From Sanghuangporus weigelae (lineage: Eukaryota > Basidiomycota > Agaricomycetes > Hymenochaetales > Hymenochaetaceae), in assembly GCA_033182465.1 (NCBI GenBank), contig CP137329.1, forward strand, positions 620,001 through 684,000: 64,000 nucleotides of DNA, in the 5' to 3' direction. Positions 1-12,248 of the stretch are shown one piece after another; within the stretch, counting starts at the first letter, position 1, and every line of letters begins with the position of its first letter. Position numbers and translations under genes: made by a program. Below the pieces are notes generated by a model. That model saw only the letters and a list, made by a program, of their open reading frames with translations. It had not been told where the DNA came from and did no database searches.

Positions 1-240
1 CATGATACAGGCAAACCTTTATTTACCAAGAGATGCGAACCTGGAGACCAAGCAATTATAACTCCTTATACAATGAAGGATATGACATTACATTCGAGAC
101 ATACAATATGAAGGCAAAGCATGGCTAGTCACCAGAACCCAGCAGAACCCGCCAGCAGAGCTTATGCAGTTCATAATATGCCTTGGACCATACTCTACAC
201 CAACCCGACACCTTAACACCGATGTGCGAGTTACGCTTAC
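1..240 (+). repeat. Family A LTR, older decayed copy, left part
   Basis: This matches the middle of the 1512-bp LTR of the family A elements (compare 30640-30880) with scattered substitutions, so it is an older copy. It starts outside the window and stops at 240, where a family B element is inserted. The LTR resumes at 7036/7041 and ends at 7616 with the family A terminus CTCCCTAACA. The U3 reading frame is decayed here. Confidence 0.85.
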
Positions 241-636
241 TGATAGGCGGCGAGACTAACAGATGTCGATCTCGAGGCGGCCAACACAACAACAAACAAC
301 AGGCTAAATGCGAGTTGCCGAGCTAGACACAAGCTATGTTGTAGTGAAGGTAAGTAGAATAGAAAGACAAAGAAACAAAAGAGTTAAACTAGCTACTTAT
401 ATACACTTTGGACGTGGGAAAGGTCTACCCTATTAAGGAGTCACATGATGAAGGAGTGGAATGATTAGTGAGTGTCTTAGTCAGAAGGAACGGATTTAGT
501 CATGGTGAATGAGTAAGGATGAATAAGCCATGACGGAGTGAACGGGATTAGTAAAAATGGATGAGTAATGTAAAAGAAGAATACTAAAATGAATGATGAC
601 ATAATAAAAGAAAAGGAAAATGTTCAAGTCCTAACA
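241..636 (-). repeat. Family B 3' LTR
   Basis: This is the left LTR of the minus-strand element and so its 3' LTR. It begins at the target duplication CTTAC and ends against the polypurine tract. It is 396 bp, the same length as its partner. Confidence 0.92.
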
Positions 637-3600
637 TCACCCCCCCTTCAAGGTTGGGAGTCCCGACCAACCACAGTATCCTTCCGATGTCGTGAGCTTA
701 TACATTGCGCGAAGACTTTGACGAGGTATTGACAACTTCCTTGAAGCACCAGGATGCTTTCGATAAAATTCTTTGACTGCTTCCTTAGCGTTATCTCCAA
801 TGTCTGATTCTGGTTGCCATGTTGCTTCATCATACCCGACCCACTTGATGAGGAATTGAAGTTTCCCTCTGTGCAGATGTGAATCGAGTATTTCTTGTAC
901 CTCATATTCTTCTTCGTCTTTGATAATAACGGGTGGTGGCGGCGGAGGTTTCCTTTGAGACTCGAATGACGGTTCGACGGCTGGTTTGAGTAAGACTTCA
1001 TTGAAGACGGGGTGTACTTGTCTCCATGTGCGAGGTAGTTTGAGTCTATATGCGCTCGCGCCCACCTTTTCGACGACTTCGAAAGGACCGAACCATTTAT
1101 CATCCATCTTCTTTGTTGGACGTATTGTCTTTATATTTCGTCCGTCGAGGAAGACCTTATTGCCAGCTCCATATTCCACCACCTTTCCTGCGTGATGATT
1201 GTAGAAGCGTTTCATGTCGTCATTGGCCTTGACCAGGTTTGTTTGAGCAAGTTTGTGTATGTCCTTGACATGTTTGGCGAACTCCTCTGCCAACAGATTT
1301 GCTGAAGACGTTCCGACATTCATGAACCCCATTGGATGGACTCCCGTATTGACGAAGAAAGGGGACAACTTTGTTGCCAAATGTTCGCGATTGTTGTATG
1401 CAAACTCTGCTAGTGCTAGCCAGTCTGCTCAGTCCGTCTGTCTATGGTTGACATACAAGCGTAGGAACTGTTCAAGCTCCTGATTGACACGCTCTGTCTG
1501 TCCGTCTGTTTGAGGATGATATGCTGTTGACGGGTTGCCTTTAATGTGGAGGAGTTTATACAGTTCTTTCATCATTTTCGCATCAAACTGTATGCCTCAG
1601 TCGTGGATGATCTTTCGAGGTAGTCCGTGTAAACAAAAAACATGATCTCAATAGATCTTTGCCATACCCTCCGCAGTTAGCTTCGTCGTCGTAGGGATTG
1701 CATGGATCTGTTTGCTAAAATGATCGACCACTACACATATAGCGTTGAACCCATTCAACTCTGGTAGCTCTCCGATCAGGTCGACAGTGACAATCTGCCA
1801 TGGCGCCTCCGGCACCTCGTTAGGGTGCAAAACCTTTGCTTTCGTTACTCTGAGAGCTTTTGTCCGCTGGCAACGATCACATCCGCGTACGTAATTTCTG
1901 ACGTCGACGTAGATGTTGGGCCACCAGAAGCTTCGGCTCACCATTGCCACCGTCTTGTTTGCTCCCGGGTGTCCTGCTAATGTCGAGTCGTGACACTCCC
2001 TCATTACGGCCTCTCTGATGCTCGTTGGTACAAAGATGTTCTTGAACTTTCTTGTCGTTGTTGCTGACAGTTTGGTCGTCACCTCCTTCTTCCACAGGCC
2101 ATCTTCGAACACTAAGTTCGACGGCCTGTCCTTCTCATCCATCTCCTCCTGCGCCCTCTTGATCGCTACTACGAGCGTGTCCCTCGACGTCTCCACTGTG
2201 CCCCTGACCAACCATTCTTCCTTGATGAATGTCACGCCCTTGTTATCATGTTCACCTTTGTCGTAGTCTGCGCGGCATGACAGAAGATCGGCTTTTTCTA
2301 ACGTCTTTCCAGGTTTGTGTACCAACGAAAAGTTGAATTCAGCAAGGTCGAGCCTCCAACGCGCTTGTCGACGATTCAACTTCTGAGGAGATCTGAAGTA
2401 TGTTAGGTTTGCGTGGTCGGTCCAGACCTCAAATGGTGCATTGGCTCCTTGAAGGTATTGTCGCCACTCCTTGAGTGCTTGAACGATGGCGAGCATCTCC
2501 TTGTCATAGATCTCATAATTTCGTTCGGCATCCAAAAATGTCGATGATCGATATGCGATAACCTTCCATTTGCTATCTTGTTTCTGAAGAAGTACATCAC
2601 CTGTTGCATAGTCTGATGCGTCAGCTTCGACACGGAAGGGGTCGTCATTATTCGGGATTGCCAACACTGGGGGACTACTTAATCGATCTTTCAACTCCTC
2701 GAACGCTCGTCGTTCCTCCTCTCCCCACTTCCATTCCACCTTACCGGTCAGTGACGTCAGCGGTTTGACGACCGAGCTATAGTCCTTGACAAAACGGCGT
2801 AACCAATTACCTAGACCAAGGAATTGCTGTAGTTCGTGAACATTCTTTGGGACTGGCCATTCCTGGACTGCAACCGTCTTTTTTGGATCCATGCGTACCT
2901 CACCGTTACCAATGATGTGCCTGAGGTATTTGACTGTACTAACCTCGAACTCACATTTCTGTGGCTTCAGGAAAAGTTTGTTCTGTTGGAGGATCTCAAA
3001 GACTCGTCTAGTATGCTCGCAGTGTTCTTCCAACGTGTTTGAGAAGATGAGTATGTCGTCAAGGTAAATGATAATAACGCCTTTATGGATCATTTCTCAA
3101 AAGATGTCGTTCATGAATCCTTGGAAAGTTGCGGGTGCATTACATAGTCCAAAGAACATTACTGTTGGTTCGAATAGTCCCAGGTTTGTTCTGAAAGCCG
3201 CTTTCCACTCGTCGCCTTCGCAGATCCGGATGTTGTAATATCCCCAGCAGACGTCGAGCTTGGTAATGTACTTAGCGTCCTTGACTTTATCGATGAGCTC
3301 GTTGATCAAGGGCAAGGGGTACTTATTCTTGACTGTTCCTTCATTGAGCTTTCGATAGTCTTGGATTGCTCGTAAGCTCCCATCTTCCTTCTTGATAAAG
3401 AAGAATGGCGACGCCATTGGAGATTTCGATTGTCTGATTCGTCCCGATGCAAGGTTTTCTTCAATGAATGCCTTCATCGCCTCTTGTTCCTTTGGCGACA
3501 ATGGATATACCTTGCAATCGCTTGGCTTGAAATCCGGTTTCAGGTCTATAGCATGATCCCATGTCCGCTGAGCTGGTAACTGCTCAAACAATTCCTCGCT

Positions 3601-4356
3601 AAAGACATCCACATACTCCTCTAAGTAAGGTGGCCACTTCGTCGCTTCTTCCATCCTCACATTCCTCACGTACCCGTCATCCACCTCTCCTTTTGATAAC
3701 GAGGACTCACATTCGTCAGGGCAGCGAGTGAAGTTGATCTTGCCGATCTTCCAGTCAATCTCGGGATTATGTCTCTGTAACCAATCATGACCAAGGAAGA
3801 TGTTGCTTGATGCCAGTGATGTCACAGCTAGACAAATCTCCTCTTCGTGCTTCTCAAAAATCATGCGTACGACCACATATTCCGTAATTAGTCCGCCTTC
3901 ATTGCTTGTACCGTCTGCATTGAAGACTGGTCTTGGGCGTATATACTTCTGAGTTGGGAAACCATACCGCTTGACGAACCCTTCATCGATGCAGGAGCCT
4001 GTACACCCTGAGTCAATGAGGGCATGAGCATCGATGAGATTTTCTTCCTCTAAAAGAGGGTTTGAAATATCAACCTCATCGTCATTTGCTACCTTTGGGT
4101 GTACAATGCTAACGAAGGCATCGAGTTCCTTTCCACCGCTTCGTCTGATGAACTGCCCCAAAGTCGCATCTTCTATACCCTCGTGCCATACCTCAGCCAC
4201 GCGTCTGCCAATAACATCCCACACCGCCTCAGTAACGTTCGCCTGGGCAACAACGTTCTCACGGTAAGGTTCTTCCATCACAACCTCATTTTTTATAGTG
4301 GTTTGAATCCGCTCATCCGCTCTTAACACGTTTGAGTCGCCTCCTTGCGCACTCAT
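637..4356 (-). pseudogene. Family B pol region (protease, RT, RNase H, integrase, chromodomain)
   Basis: Read on the minus strand, the domains run in Ty3/gypsy order. The aspartic protease motif is DSGCTGS. The reverse transcriptase has [11 protein letters not shown] and YLDDIL. RNase H has the EADASDYATG-type start, and the integrase has an H-H-C-C zinc module with CDRCQRTK. A GPF-type module ends in HPVFNEVLL, and a C-terminal chromodomain contains WVGYDEATWQPE. The chromodomain places it among chromoviruses, whose integrases target certain chromatin. The region is broken in a few places and is a fossil. Confidence 0.9.
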
Positions 4357-4616
4357 CTTTCTGATGAATAAGTTATTATAGACGTCGAAGTCATCATCGT
4401 CTTCTAACTCCTCTGGGTTTACGTCGGACAGGATCTTTCGAAGGTTAAAACTGCCTTGTATTCTTGCGTCTAGATAATGTACATCGGGGCGATTATATTT
4501 TAGCGAATGCGACGAGAAGAGTTCTTTAGCCGTGTGACCAGTTGTTCTGATGTTTACGCCTGGTCGTCCTGAAAACCCTCACTATCGACCATCTCTTCCA
4601 GCTCAGCTGGTACTGC

Positions 4617-5723
4617 TCACACGTCGACATTATCGAAGTCTGATTCCTTTGCATTGCTGAGCTCTTCGAGGAGTGCCAGTCTGTCTTCTGGTTCGAAGGC
4701 AGCAATGATGGACCTGATTGCCTCACGACTGCGAGGGCAATCCCTTATGAAGTGGCCAGTTTGGCCACACTTGTAGCATGCACATCGAGCTCGCGCTTGG
4801 TTCATGGCAACGTCCATTGGCTGACCCATTCCACCGTATGTTACTCCTGTCGCATCTCGTCGATCTGCTTGATGGAAGGGTTGGGGATTTGGAACGTAGG
4901 GTCTTGCGAACTGTTGTGGAATTGGACGTCATGGTTGTGGTACGGGAGGTGCTTTCTGTGTTGTCTGAATCGGATTCCGTCGTCGTCGTTCAGCGAACAA
5001 GTCTCTAATCTGTCGTTCTGTTTGATCGACCTTGATCGCCCTTGCTCTCCAGTCTGCATACTTTGTTGGTTCTGGTTCTATTCGCATAACGCCTTCGACT
5101 ACCCTTGGGTTCATGGCCTTTCTGAGACGACTGATTAACCAGCTATCATGGGCCTCTAGGGTCAGGCCTGCGTGTGTCCGATAGATGTCGAACTCGTTGA
5201 AGAACTTGTCAGCGTCATCATTGCCTTGGCACAACTCTTCGATCTTTTGGAAGGCTTTGTGATGACGGCTGGGGTCTGCGAATGACAGGTCGAGGTGTTT
5301 CAAGAAATCTACCCATGACTCCGTGATCTGTAGATTTCCGTCAACCTTGGGTGTTACCTCGAAGTAACTTTCCCTCCATGTCGCTGCCTTGCCACCCTTT
5401 AGGTATGAGAGGGTGAAGATGATCCTGTCGCTGTCGGTTTTGAACTTCGATGGATACGACTGGATGTATAATTGGACTTCCATTTTGAAGTCGGGATAGT
5501 CCTTTCCTCCGCTGTACTCTCGTGGCTTGGCTGTTCCAATCTTTTCTGATGGCTTCGACGTACTTCCGCTTCCTACTCCCTGCGTTTGAAGTGCGAGGGC
5601 AATTGCGACACCTAAATCCTTCATTTGCTCTGGGCTTAACAACATCTCCTTCTTTTCTTCCTGTTCGGGTGTCGTACTCCTGCTGACGATTGGTGGTTCC
5701 AGGTCTCTTAGTGTCGTAAACAA
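4617..5723 (-). pseudogene. Family B gag region
   Basis: The minus-strand product resembles fungal gypsy Gag: a retrotransposon-gag-type helical segment with YLKGGKAATWRESYF, followed by a CCHC zinc knuckle (CYKCGQTGHFIRDC) near 4740-4790. Gag would form the particle and bind RNA. The region is broken. Confidence 0.8.
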
Positions 5724-6627
5724 TGTTGATGGTTGGAGAGGGGGTGCTGGCGTAACAACTTCGGGTTTAGGAGCAATGGGTGGAGGTGCCCTTGATGTCG
5801 ACGCTTCTGTTGTTGTTGAGCATGCAGGTTGCGCAAATAACCCAGTGTTTGCTCCGGGGTTTGGTGTCCAGGGAAACCAAACACCTTGTGAATCCTGCGA
5901 CTTTCAAAACTTCCGTGCGTCGTCCCACTCGAGGTCGTAGAGGGTGTTGTGTAGCTTTCCCTGGTAGCAGTGTCCTGTTGCACTCCAATGGACTTGTGGG
6001 AGGGCGAGTCGTTGCTCGTCAGTTAGATCCACCTTGATAGCGAGGGGGCGGGATGGGGATCGGTGTGTTCGAACGGGCCCGACCTCGGATGTTCGGCTCG
6101 TCTTGGAAGTTGATGACTAAACGACAAGCCTCTAGGTGAATGACGAAGGAGATATTCGTTGATGATTGAACTCTTCGTGTTACCCACGTGAACCTCAACT
6201 GATTTCCCCACCAGATGCTAATACGGAGCGCCACGGTGACTAGTCTTCTTTGATCTTAACCTCGGTCTCTTCAACCTTGAGTTCTGGTTGGATGGGAGGT
6301 AGGTAGTGAGAGATAGCAATAGGGATACCAGCTACGCAGATGATGTCGTTGGGATCGACTCATTCTAAGACTTCGTCCCAGGGGATGATGTAACGAATGG
6401 GTTTCTGATAGGGTTGTTGACGAGGTTGGCGTTGGTAACGGGTTTGATAACGAGTGGGTGCCAGGGTGATTACTGGTTATTGGAATATCAAAACACGTTG
6501 GCGTTAAACGCCAACGGGCTAGATAGGGGTTGCTCGGATAATCCGGGATGGGCGCGATACGATGATCGTCGATGTAACTCCTTGCATGGAGTAGCGATAG
6601 CGAGTGTTTCCACAGGCTAAAGGGTAG

Positions 6628-6638
6628 GTCTTTCTATT
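6628..6638 (-). other. Family B primer-binding site (self-priming type)
   Basis: One base inside the 5' LTR, the minus strand reads AATAGAAAGAC. Its exact complement lies in the same LTR at 6757-6767, about 36 nt downstream of a TATATAAG box (6796-6803), where the RNA should start. This fits Tf1-type self-priming. No tRNA match is evident. Confidence 0.6.
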
Positions 6639-6639
6639 A

Positions 6640-7035
6640 TGTTTGGCGGTGAGACTAACAGACGTTGATCTCGAGGCGGCCAACACAACAACAAATAACA
6701 GGCTAAATGCGAGTTGCCGAGCTAGACGCAAGCTATGTCGTAGTGAAGGTAAGTAGAATAGAAAGACAAAGAAACAAAAGAGTTAAACTAGCTACTTATA
6801 TACACTTTGGACATGGGAAAGGTCTACCCTATTAAGGAGTCACATGATGAAGGAGTGGAATGATTAGTGAGTGTCTTAGTCGGAAGGAACGGATTTAGTC
6901 ATGGTGAATGAGTAAGGATGAATAAGCCATGACGGAGTGAACGGAATTAGTAAAAATGGATGAGTAATGTAAAAGAAGAATACTAAAATGAATGATGATG
7001 TAATAAAAGAAAAGGAAAATGTTCAAGTCCTAACA
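6640..7035 (-). repeat. Family B 5' LTR with TATA box
   Basis: This is the right LTR and so the 5' LTR of the minus-strand element. It carries TATATAAG on the minus strand at 6796-6803 and is followed by the target duplication CTTAC (7036-7040). Confidence 0.92.
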
Positions 7036-7040
7036 CTTAC

Positions 7041-7616
7041 ACTTAATAGACCTCGAGATGAATTCCAAAAAATCACATACCGAGCAGCCTACATCGCTTC
7101 AAGAGCAAAGATGCCACTCAATGACGGCAATGACATCGTGATAGAGTACTGACAAATCCTGTCATAATGGAGACGACCTTACAAAGATTGGAGCAAAGTG
7201 GAACGAAGTGCAGCAGAATGACAAAGGAACAGATGTAATAGTAGAGAAAGGTGGAGTAAAGTAGAGACAAGATGAGTAAGAAATAGGATGGAAAATGGAA
7301 TATCTGGGAGCATAAATAGCTGTAGGATTAGGCCCTCATTTCCCCATCTTTCGATCCTCTTAACACACTGGTGTAAAGCTTGCTTTACAGCGAGCTATTA
7401 CTGTATGCTTTGTACTATCATACCTCTTGGAAATCCCAATCTGCTTTACTATCACCTCGTATCTGAAAGCATCCACAACTCGGACTGTGACTAGGAAGGC
7501 TAGTAAGGGACCACGTGGTACAGCCAGACGTGGGTAGATAAGATCACCTCTGCACAACACACCGCTACTTAGGCAAAAGGATTGAACTGGTGTAATCCTG
7601 GGCCTACTCCCTAACA
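7041..7616 (+). repeat. Family A LTR, older copy, right part
   Basis: This continues the LTR interrupted at 240. It includes the region equivalent to the TATA box and RNA start of family A, and it ends with CTCCCTAACA. It lacks a stretch present in the young LTRs downstream of the U3 ORF end. No internal region follows, so it is a solo or truncated LTR. Confidence 0.85.
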
Positions 7617-8147
7617 ATCACTTGTTCAGCCCAGCTCACCAGTGGATGCTGAGGCCTTAGCTAGTACACAAACCTAGTCTATTATATCCAAAATGAATTT
7701 ACATGCATGAATCTGGCCCGTAAGAATTTTTCCTAGAGCCTGGGAGGCTAGGGGGAAATGATAAGTTTTGAGTGATTCAGGCATGCCTCAAAGCAGCACA
7801 TTTTGGTACACAATTCAACTCAAACTCAGTCTGTAAATTCATTTTATAATCATATTATCATTCTGAATAGCTTTGAGGAGGTGCTGGACCAGCAGGGATC
7901 ACAAACAAAAATTCACATGCAAAGAAGAGGCAAAAACCGATATTTTCGCCATTTTAGGGTCATTTTTTGCTCTATTTTCTCTATAATTTTTTTAAGCGAA
8001 AGTCCTTTTGAAAAGATGAATTTAGCAACTTAGATGATGTGAAACCATTGAGATTTGGGTGAGATATGATTTTATCTGTGTTTTGAGGCTCTCATGGCGA
8101 GAAAAGTGGTGAAATCACGTGATTGCCAACAATTTTGCAACTAGCTG
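7617..8147. other. AT-rich gene-free stretch
   Basis: No convincing coding region, RNA gene or known repeat was seen between the old LTR and the inverted repeat. Confidence 0.5.
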
Positions 8148-9257
8148 TAAAAAAACTGATGTAATGATCGACGCTTTTCAACTATTTTGTAAATTACTCC
8201 ACACATACTTCAGCTGCACAAATGAAAAAATATATTTCAGAAAGCTCTTAATCGTGCCTTTCTAATGATATATCTTCCATAGCATAATTCGGAAAACTGA
8301 AGAAGTTATGGGGTCCGAACATATGCAAATCATTGCATCAGTTTTTAGCTGTCATATACAAATTCAGTACTTCATCAATAACTCATCCAAAACAGTTCAC
8401 ATCCTATTGAACAAATTCATGGTGATAGTCTTTCATAGTATGCTTCATTTTGCCGAGTTTCAGGGCAATCGGATCAGTTGTGTTGGAATAGTGAGGTGTG
8501 CTAAACTTTACCAATTTGGCTGAGAAATGGTCATTTTTGACACAAAACACTCTGTAGAAAATCAGATACTAATTGATTCTCTTTGAAACACTATGCATAC
8601 ATTCTGACAATAGGTATCATTATACTTTACTCCTAATCAATCCTATTGAGTGAGTGTCAAGGTCCACGTGCTGATTGTATTCAGAAAAACTCGATTCTAA
8701 AGTCAAAATAAGGGAAATCTGACTGAATGCATAGTTTCAATCTGTCTGTTGACAATCAGATGGCAGCCTTATTAACACACAATACTTAATATGTGAGGAC
8801 TGTGTATCTGCAGTTTCAAGAAGGTATGATCTATATCTGATTTTCTACAGAGTGTTTTGCGTCAAAAATGACCATTTCTCAGCCAAATTGGTAAATTTTA
8901 GCACACCTCACTATTCCAACACAACTGATCCGATTGCCCTGAAACTTGGCAAAATGAGGCATACTATGAAAGACTATCACCGTGAATTTTTTCGATAGGA
9001 TGTGAACTGTTTTGGATGAGTTATTGATGAAGTACTGAATTTGTATATGACAGCTAAAAACTGATGCAATGATTTGCATATGTTTGGACCCCATAACTTC
9101 TTCAGTTTTCCGAATTATGCTATGAAAGATATATCATTAGAAAGGCACGATTAAGAGCTTTCTGAAATATATTTTGTCATTTGTGCAGCTGAAGTATGTG
9201 TGGAGTAATTTACAAAATAATCGAAAAGCGTCGATCATTGCATCAGTTTTTTAAGTC
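8148..9257. repeat. Long inverted repeat, ~420-bp arms with ~270-bp loop
   Basis: The left arm (about 8148-8568) and right arm (about 8837-9257) are reverse complements with roughly 95% identity by eye. The unpaired centre spans about 8569-8836. A shorter inverted match sits inside the left arm (about 8126-8150 against 8328-8350). Mirrored 71-codon frames in the two arms (8308-8523 plus, 8879-9094 minus) follow from the symmetry and look noncoding. It could be a foldback element or an inverted duplication. No target duplication was identified. Confidence 0.85.
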
Positions 9258-9552
9258 ACTGTATATGCTCAAGTTGGCTTTTGAAGCCGACACAATGGTT
9301 CAATAACCAATCAGGGGCGAGAAAGCAAGGTGGGGAGGGCAGTGAAAAGAGCATCGCAAGATGCTATCATCGACCTAAAGTTCGATTATTATATTTTGAT
9401 TTTGATTGATATCATAGGATGCAGATGCGATCGAAATGTGCCGTAAATGGTAATTATTTACACTCCGATTGAAATAAGGCACGTGAGCGTGGCCTACTTC
9501 TGTGGTTGATCCACCGCAACCGAAGTTCAAGTTTGACGTTGTTCATCTCACA
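9258..9552 (+). promoter_or_regulatory. K1 upstream region, shared with K2
   Basis: About 290 bp upstream of K1 closely matches the reverse complement of 45976-46255 upstream of K2, so the duplicated unit includes the promoter. No clear TATA box was identified. Confidence 0.55.
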
Positions 9553-11626
9553 ATGACTTCCGATACACGAGATGAGTACGTTGTCTTCATACCAGCCAGC
9601 TCCACGAGTGGCCCTTTTGTGGTAGATGTACCAGAGAACGCGAGGGTGCAGGACTTGGTAAACAAGGTCTGTGAATCGAGGGACGGCAAAGAACTCGGGG
9701 ATGAGAGGCCAATTGCCTTCAAGGTCATTGTCGTCGTTTCACTCCAGATTTCGTTATTCTTAACTGCGTCTACAGTGTGGTGTAGTTACCTTTGATCCAG
9801 AAGAGACGCTTCTGAGCCGTACCTCAGCGTGGCTCCGCGGACAAGAAGCCAACTCGAAAATGTTACGTGCAAGAAGTCTGAGATCCTACTTCCCCAATGG
9901 ACCCGCGCCCTCGAGGGATGTGGACTGGAAGAAAATGGTGATAGATGTTGTAATCGTCACTAGCTCCAGTATGTCTTATGCACTCCGGTTCTATTAGTTA
10001 TTAACAGCTGACCACAACCATCTGTTACTGCTGAAGTAATGGAAAAGGACGACTTTGTGTATGCTCTTCCCGACGTGAATGAATCTCGATTGATCAGAGG
10101 TGAGTTTCTCGTAGTTTGTTGTTGTTTGATCTCAACTCGGCCCTCCAGCGTCGCTTAAGAAGGCGTCAGTTACTAAAGAAATTAGATCGCCATCGGAGGT
10201 CGTCAAGGATCCAAGGCTTCTGAGGAATTGTGTCGAACACGCTGATGTGCATATTCATAGGCCAGCTTCAAACTTTGGCCCACATACCTCGTTGTTCAAT
10301 CGTGCATTCGCTAGACTCAAGTACCGTTTAGAACATCTCGATGATTCCGCGATCTGGGTGCCTGAATTGGAGCCAGATTCCGAGCTATTGGGGATTTGCC
10401 ATGAGTTCATGATTGAGTCTTGCGCCATATTCGATGCGGAAGGTTCAAGAGAAATTCTCCTCAAACCGTTTTTCAAGCGGGTCCTCGGTGACGAGGGCGA
10501 GTACAAACAGCCGTTGCAGGATGGTTCGGCCAAGCCCAATGCTACTTGGGGATATCCGTTTCGTATCATTAAAGAAGACAAGAACGAGGATGGCTCAGGA
10601 GGGAACCCATCTGTACAAGGCAACATATCTTATCGGAAATCCGTCGCTCAGGATTTGGCACGTCCTGACAAATGCAATGAAACAAATTCTACTGATGACG
10701 ACCCCATCTAGTACAAACCATATCTAGCGAGATCTAATTGCCCTGCCATTATCATTGGAGTTATGGGCACTCGGATCGAAATTTCGACTGCTGTGTACAT
10801 TGGCGGACTGTACGCTGATAAGCTGATCTCTCAGGAACTGTACATCGATGCGTTCCAATCGAGGACGATTCTACGCCTGGGCCGTATTGCTATGGCATTA
10901 CGTCACTGCTATGGCGAACTGGATGATCATTACAGATTTCTGGACCTTGGAGCAGACCCGACGACTAGACATCTGTATCCTGATCCGCTTCCTGTCGAAG
11001 GATCTGGACCGGTTCCGATCCTGGAATATATGGGCAAATTGACGCATGGTGGTCAATGTATCCCAGTCGTACAAGGAGATCGTAGTGATTTATTATCAGA
11101 AGATGAAAGACCGTATGCCAGATACCGAGCGAAGATGGTCGACTTGGATGGCAGGGTGGATGTCGTAGTCAAGTTTACCGCTCGGTATAACGAGGCAGCG
11201 CATAGACTCCTGGAAGAGGCCGAACTAGCACCCAAATTGCACTACTTTGCTCACCTTGTCAGCGGCCATTGTATGGTCGTGATGGATTACATCGACAGCC
11301 CTCCACTTTCAGACAGCCTGAAGCAGGAGAACTACGTTGAGATATGCGACCGTGTTGGTGAGGCGGTCGAACTGCTTCACGAGAAGAAACTCGTGTTCGG
11401 AGACCTCCGTCCTCAGAACATCGTGCTCGATGCGAAGAAAAGACCGTTGCTTATCGACTTTGACTTCACGGGAATGCACGGGGTCGACAGGTATCCTGCA
11501 TCTTGGGATACGAAGGAGCACCACCCAGATGTACGACGGCACGGGATTATGTATAAGGAACATGATGATTTCTTGCTGGACAAATTGAAACGACTTCTGA
11601 GGGACCGTTTTACGGATTCTGGATGA
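9553..11626 (+). CDS. K1: Crinkler-like header plus kinase-like protein
   Basis: The five-exon model is 9553-9723, 9776-9968, 10037-10099, 10149-10657 and 10712-11626; all phases agree and give 616 aa. Residues 1 to about 110 resemble a Crinkler (CRN) ubiquitin-like header: a hydrophobic strand, VPENARVQDLV, then LRSYFPNGPAP before a second strand. The C-terminal third has a kinase-like catalytic loop, FGDLRPQN (Asp near 543), followed by DFDFTG (near 561). The N-lobe is poorly recognisable, so activity is uncertain. CRN proteins are known in oomycetes and fungi as multidomain effector- or conflict-type proteins; the role here is inference. The last intron uses a GC donor (GCACGT at 10658), where K2 has GTACGT. 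K2 is a near-identical inverted copy with the same exon lengths. Confidence 0.8.
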
Positions 11627-12248
11627 ACTGCTTTAATTTCTTCGCGACGTCCCAGCTCTTCGCAGGGATGTGCATTCAAATCACTTCTCGGTGCTCACTG
11701 GCAATGGTTTCGCCTCTATTGTAGACCCGTCTCGAATGAACTGGTCGTATACTAGACGGTCTTGTCTTAGTATCATACAGGATTGGAATTCGCCATCACA
11801 TTCAGTAATAAACTTACCGTATATTTTACATGTACATCCATCCACTTGACACATTTGCATGTCAAGGTCTGTTTGCATTGATGAGCTCTGGCGTCGTAAA
11901 CACGTGCAAGTAGGATTTTACATATACATGTATGATTCCAAGTTCAAAAAGGACAATAAAACAGAGCTTCAGAAAAAGCTCCTGTCGAGATTTGCGTGCA
12001 CTGCGAGCAGTCGAAGGCATTTTCATTGTCTCGGGATCTATTTGTCTTCGAAAAAAAGGCAAAATGATAAAACAGGTCAAAGTCACATAAAAGCTCCTAC
12101 CAAGGCGTCTTTCAAATCTGTGTGTATCAAAATCACAACCGTCCGGACCCATTTGTAGAGGACCACAGCCATCAAGCGAAATTTATCGAATCTCTCCGTC
12201 TCGATCAGGAAGGTTGCGATCCACTTTCGTCTATGCACGCGAGTCAAA
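11627..12248. other. Gene-free stretch after K1
   Basis: The first ~80 bp resemble the sequence downstream of K2. Minus-strand frames at 11681-11878 (65 aa, four Cys) and 11862-12152 were seen but could not be tied to a family or to convincing splice sites. Confidence 0.4.

Larger units (their letters stand above)
241..7035 (-). mobile_element. Family B Ty3/gypsy chromovirus, decayed, nested in an A LTR
   Basis: This LTR retrotransposon reads on the minus strand. Its two 396-bp LTRs (241-636 and 6640-7035) are bounded by TG...CA and flanked by the 5-bp target duplication CTTAC (236-240 and 7036-7040). A G-rich polypurine tract borders the 3' LTR at about 640-650. The parts appear in family order: gag with a zinc knuckle, aspartic protease, reverse transcriptase, RNase H, integrase and chromodomain. 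By eye the LTRs differ at about 13 of 396 sites, mostly transitions, which suggests a moderately old insertion. The coding region is broken in several places (about four to six) and looks inactive. Confidence 0.93.

Noticed and set aside
8308-8523. 71-codon ORF in the inverted repeat, mirrored at 8879-9094
   Set aside because: The similarity follows from the repeat symmetry; no codon-level sign of selection and no recognisable motif.
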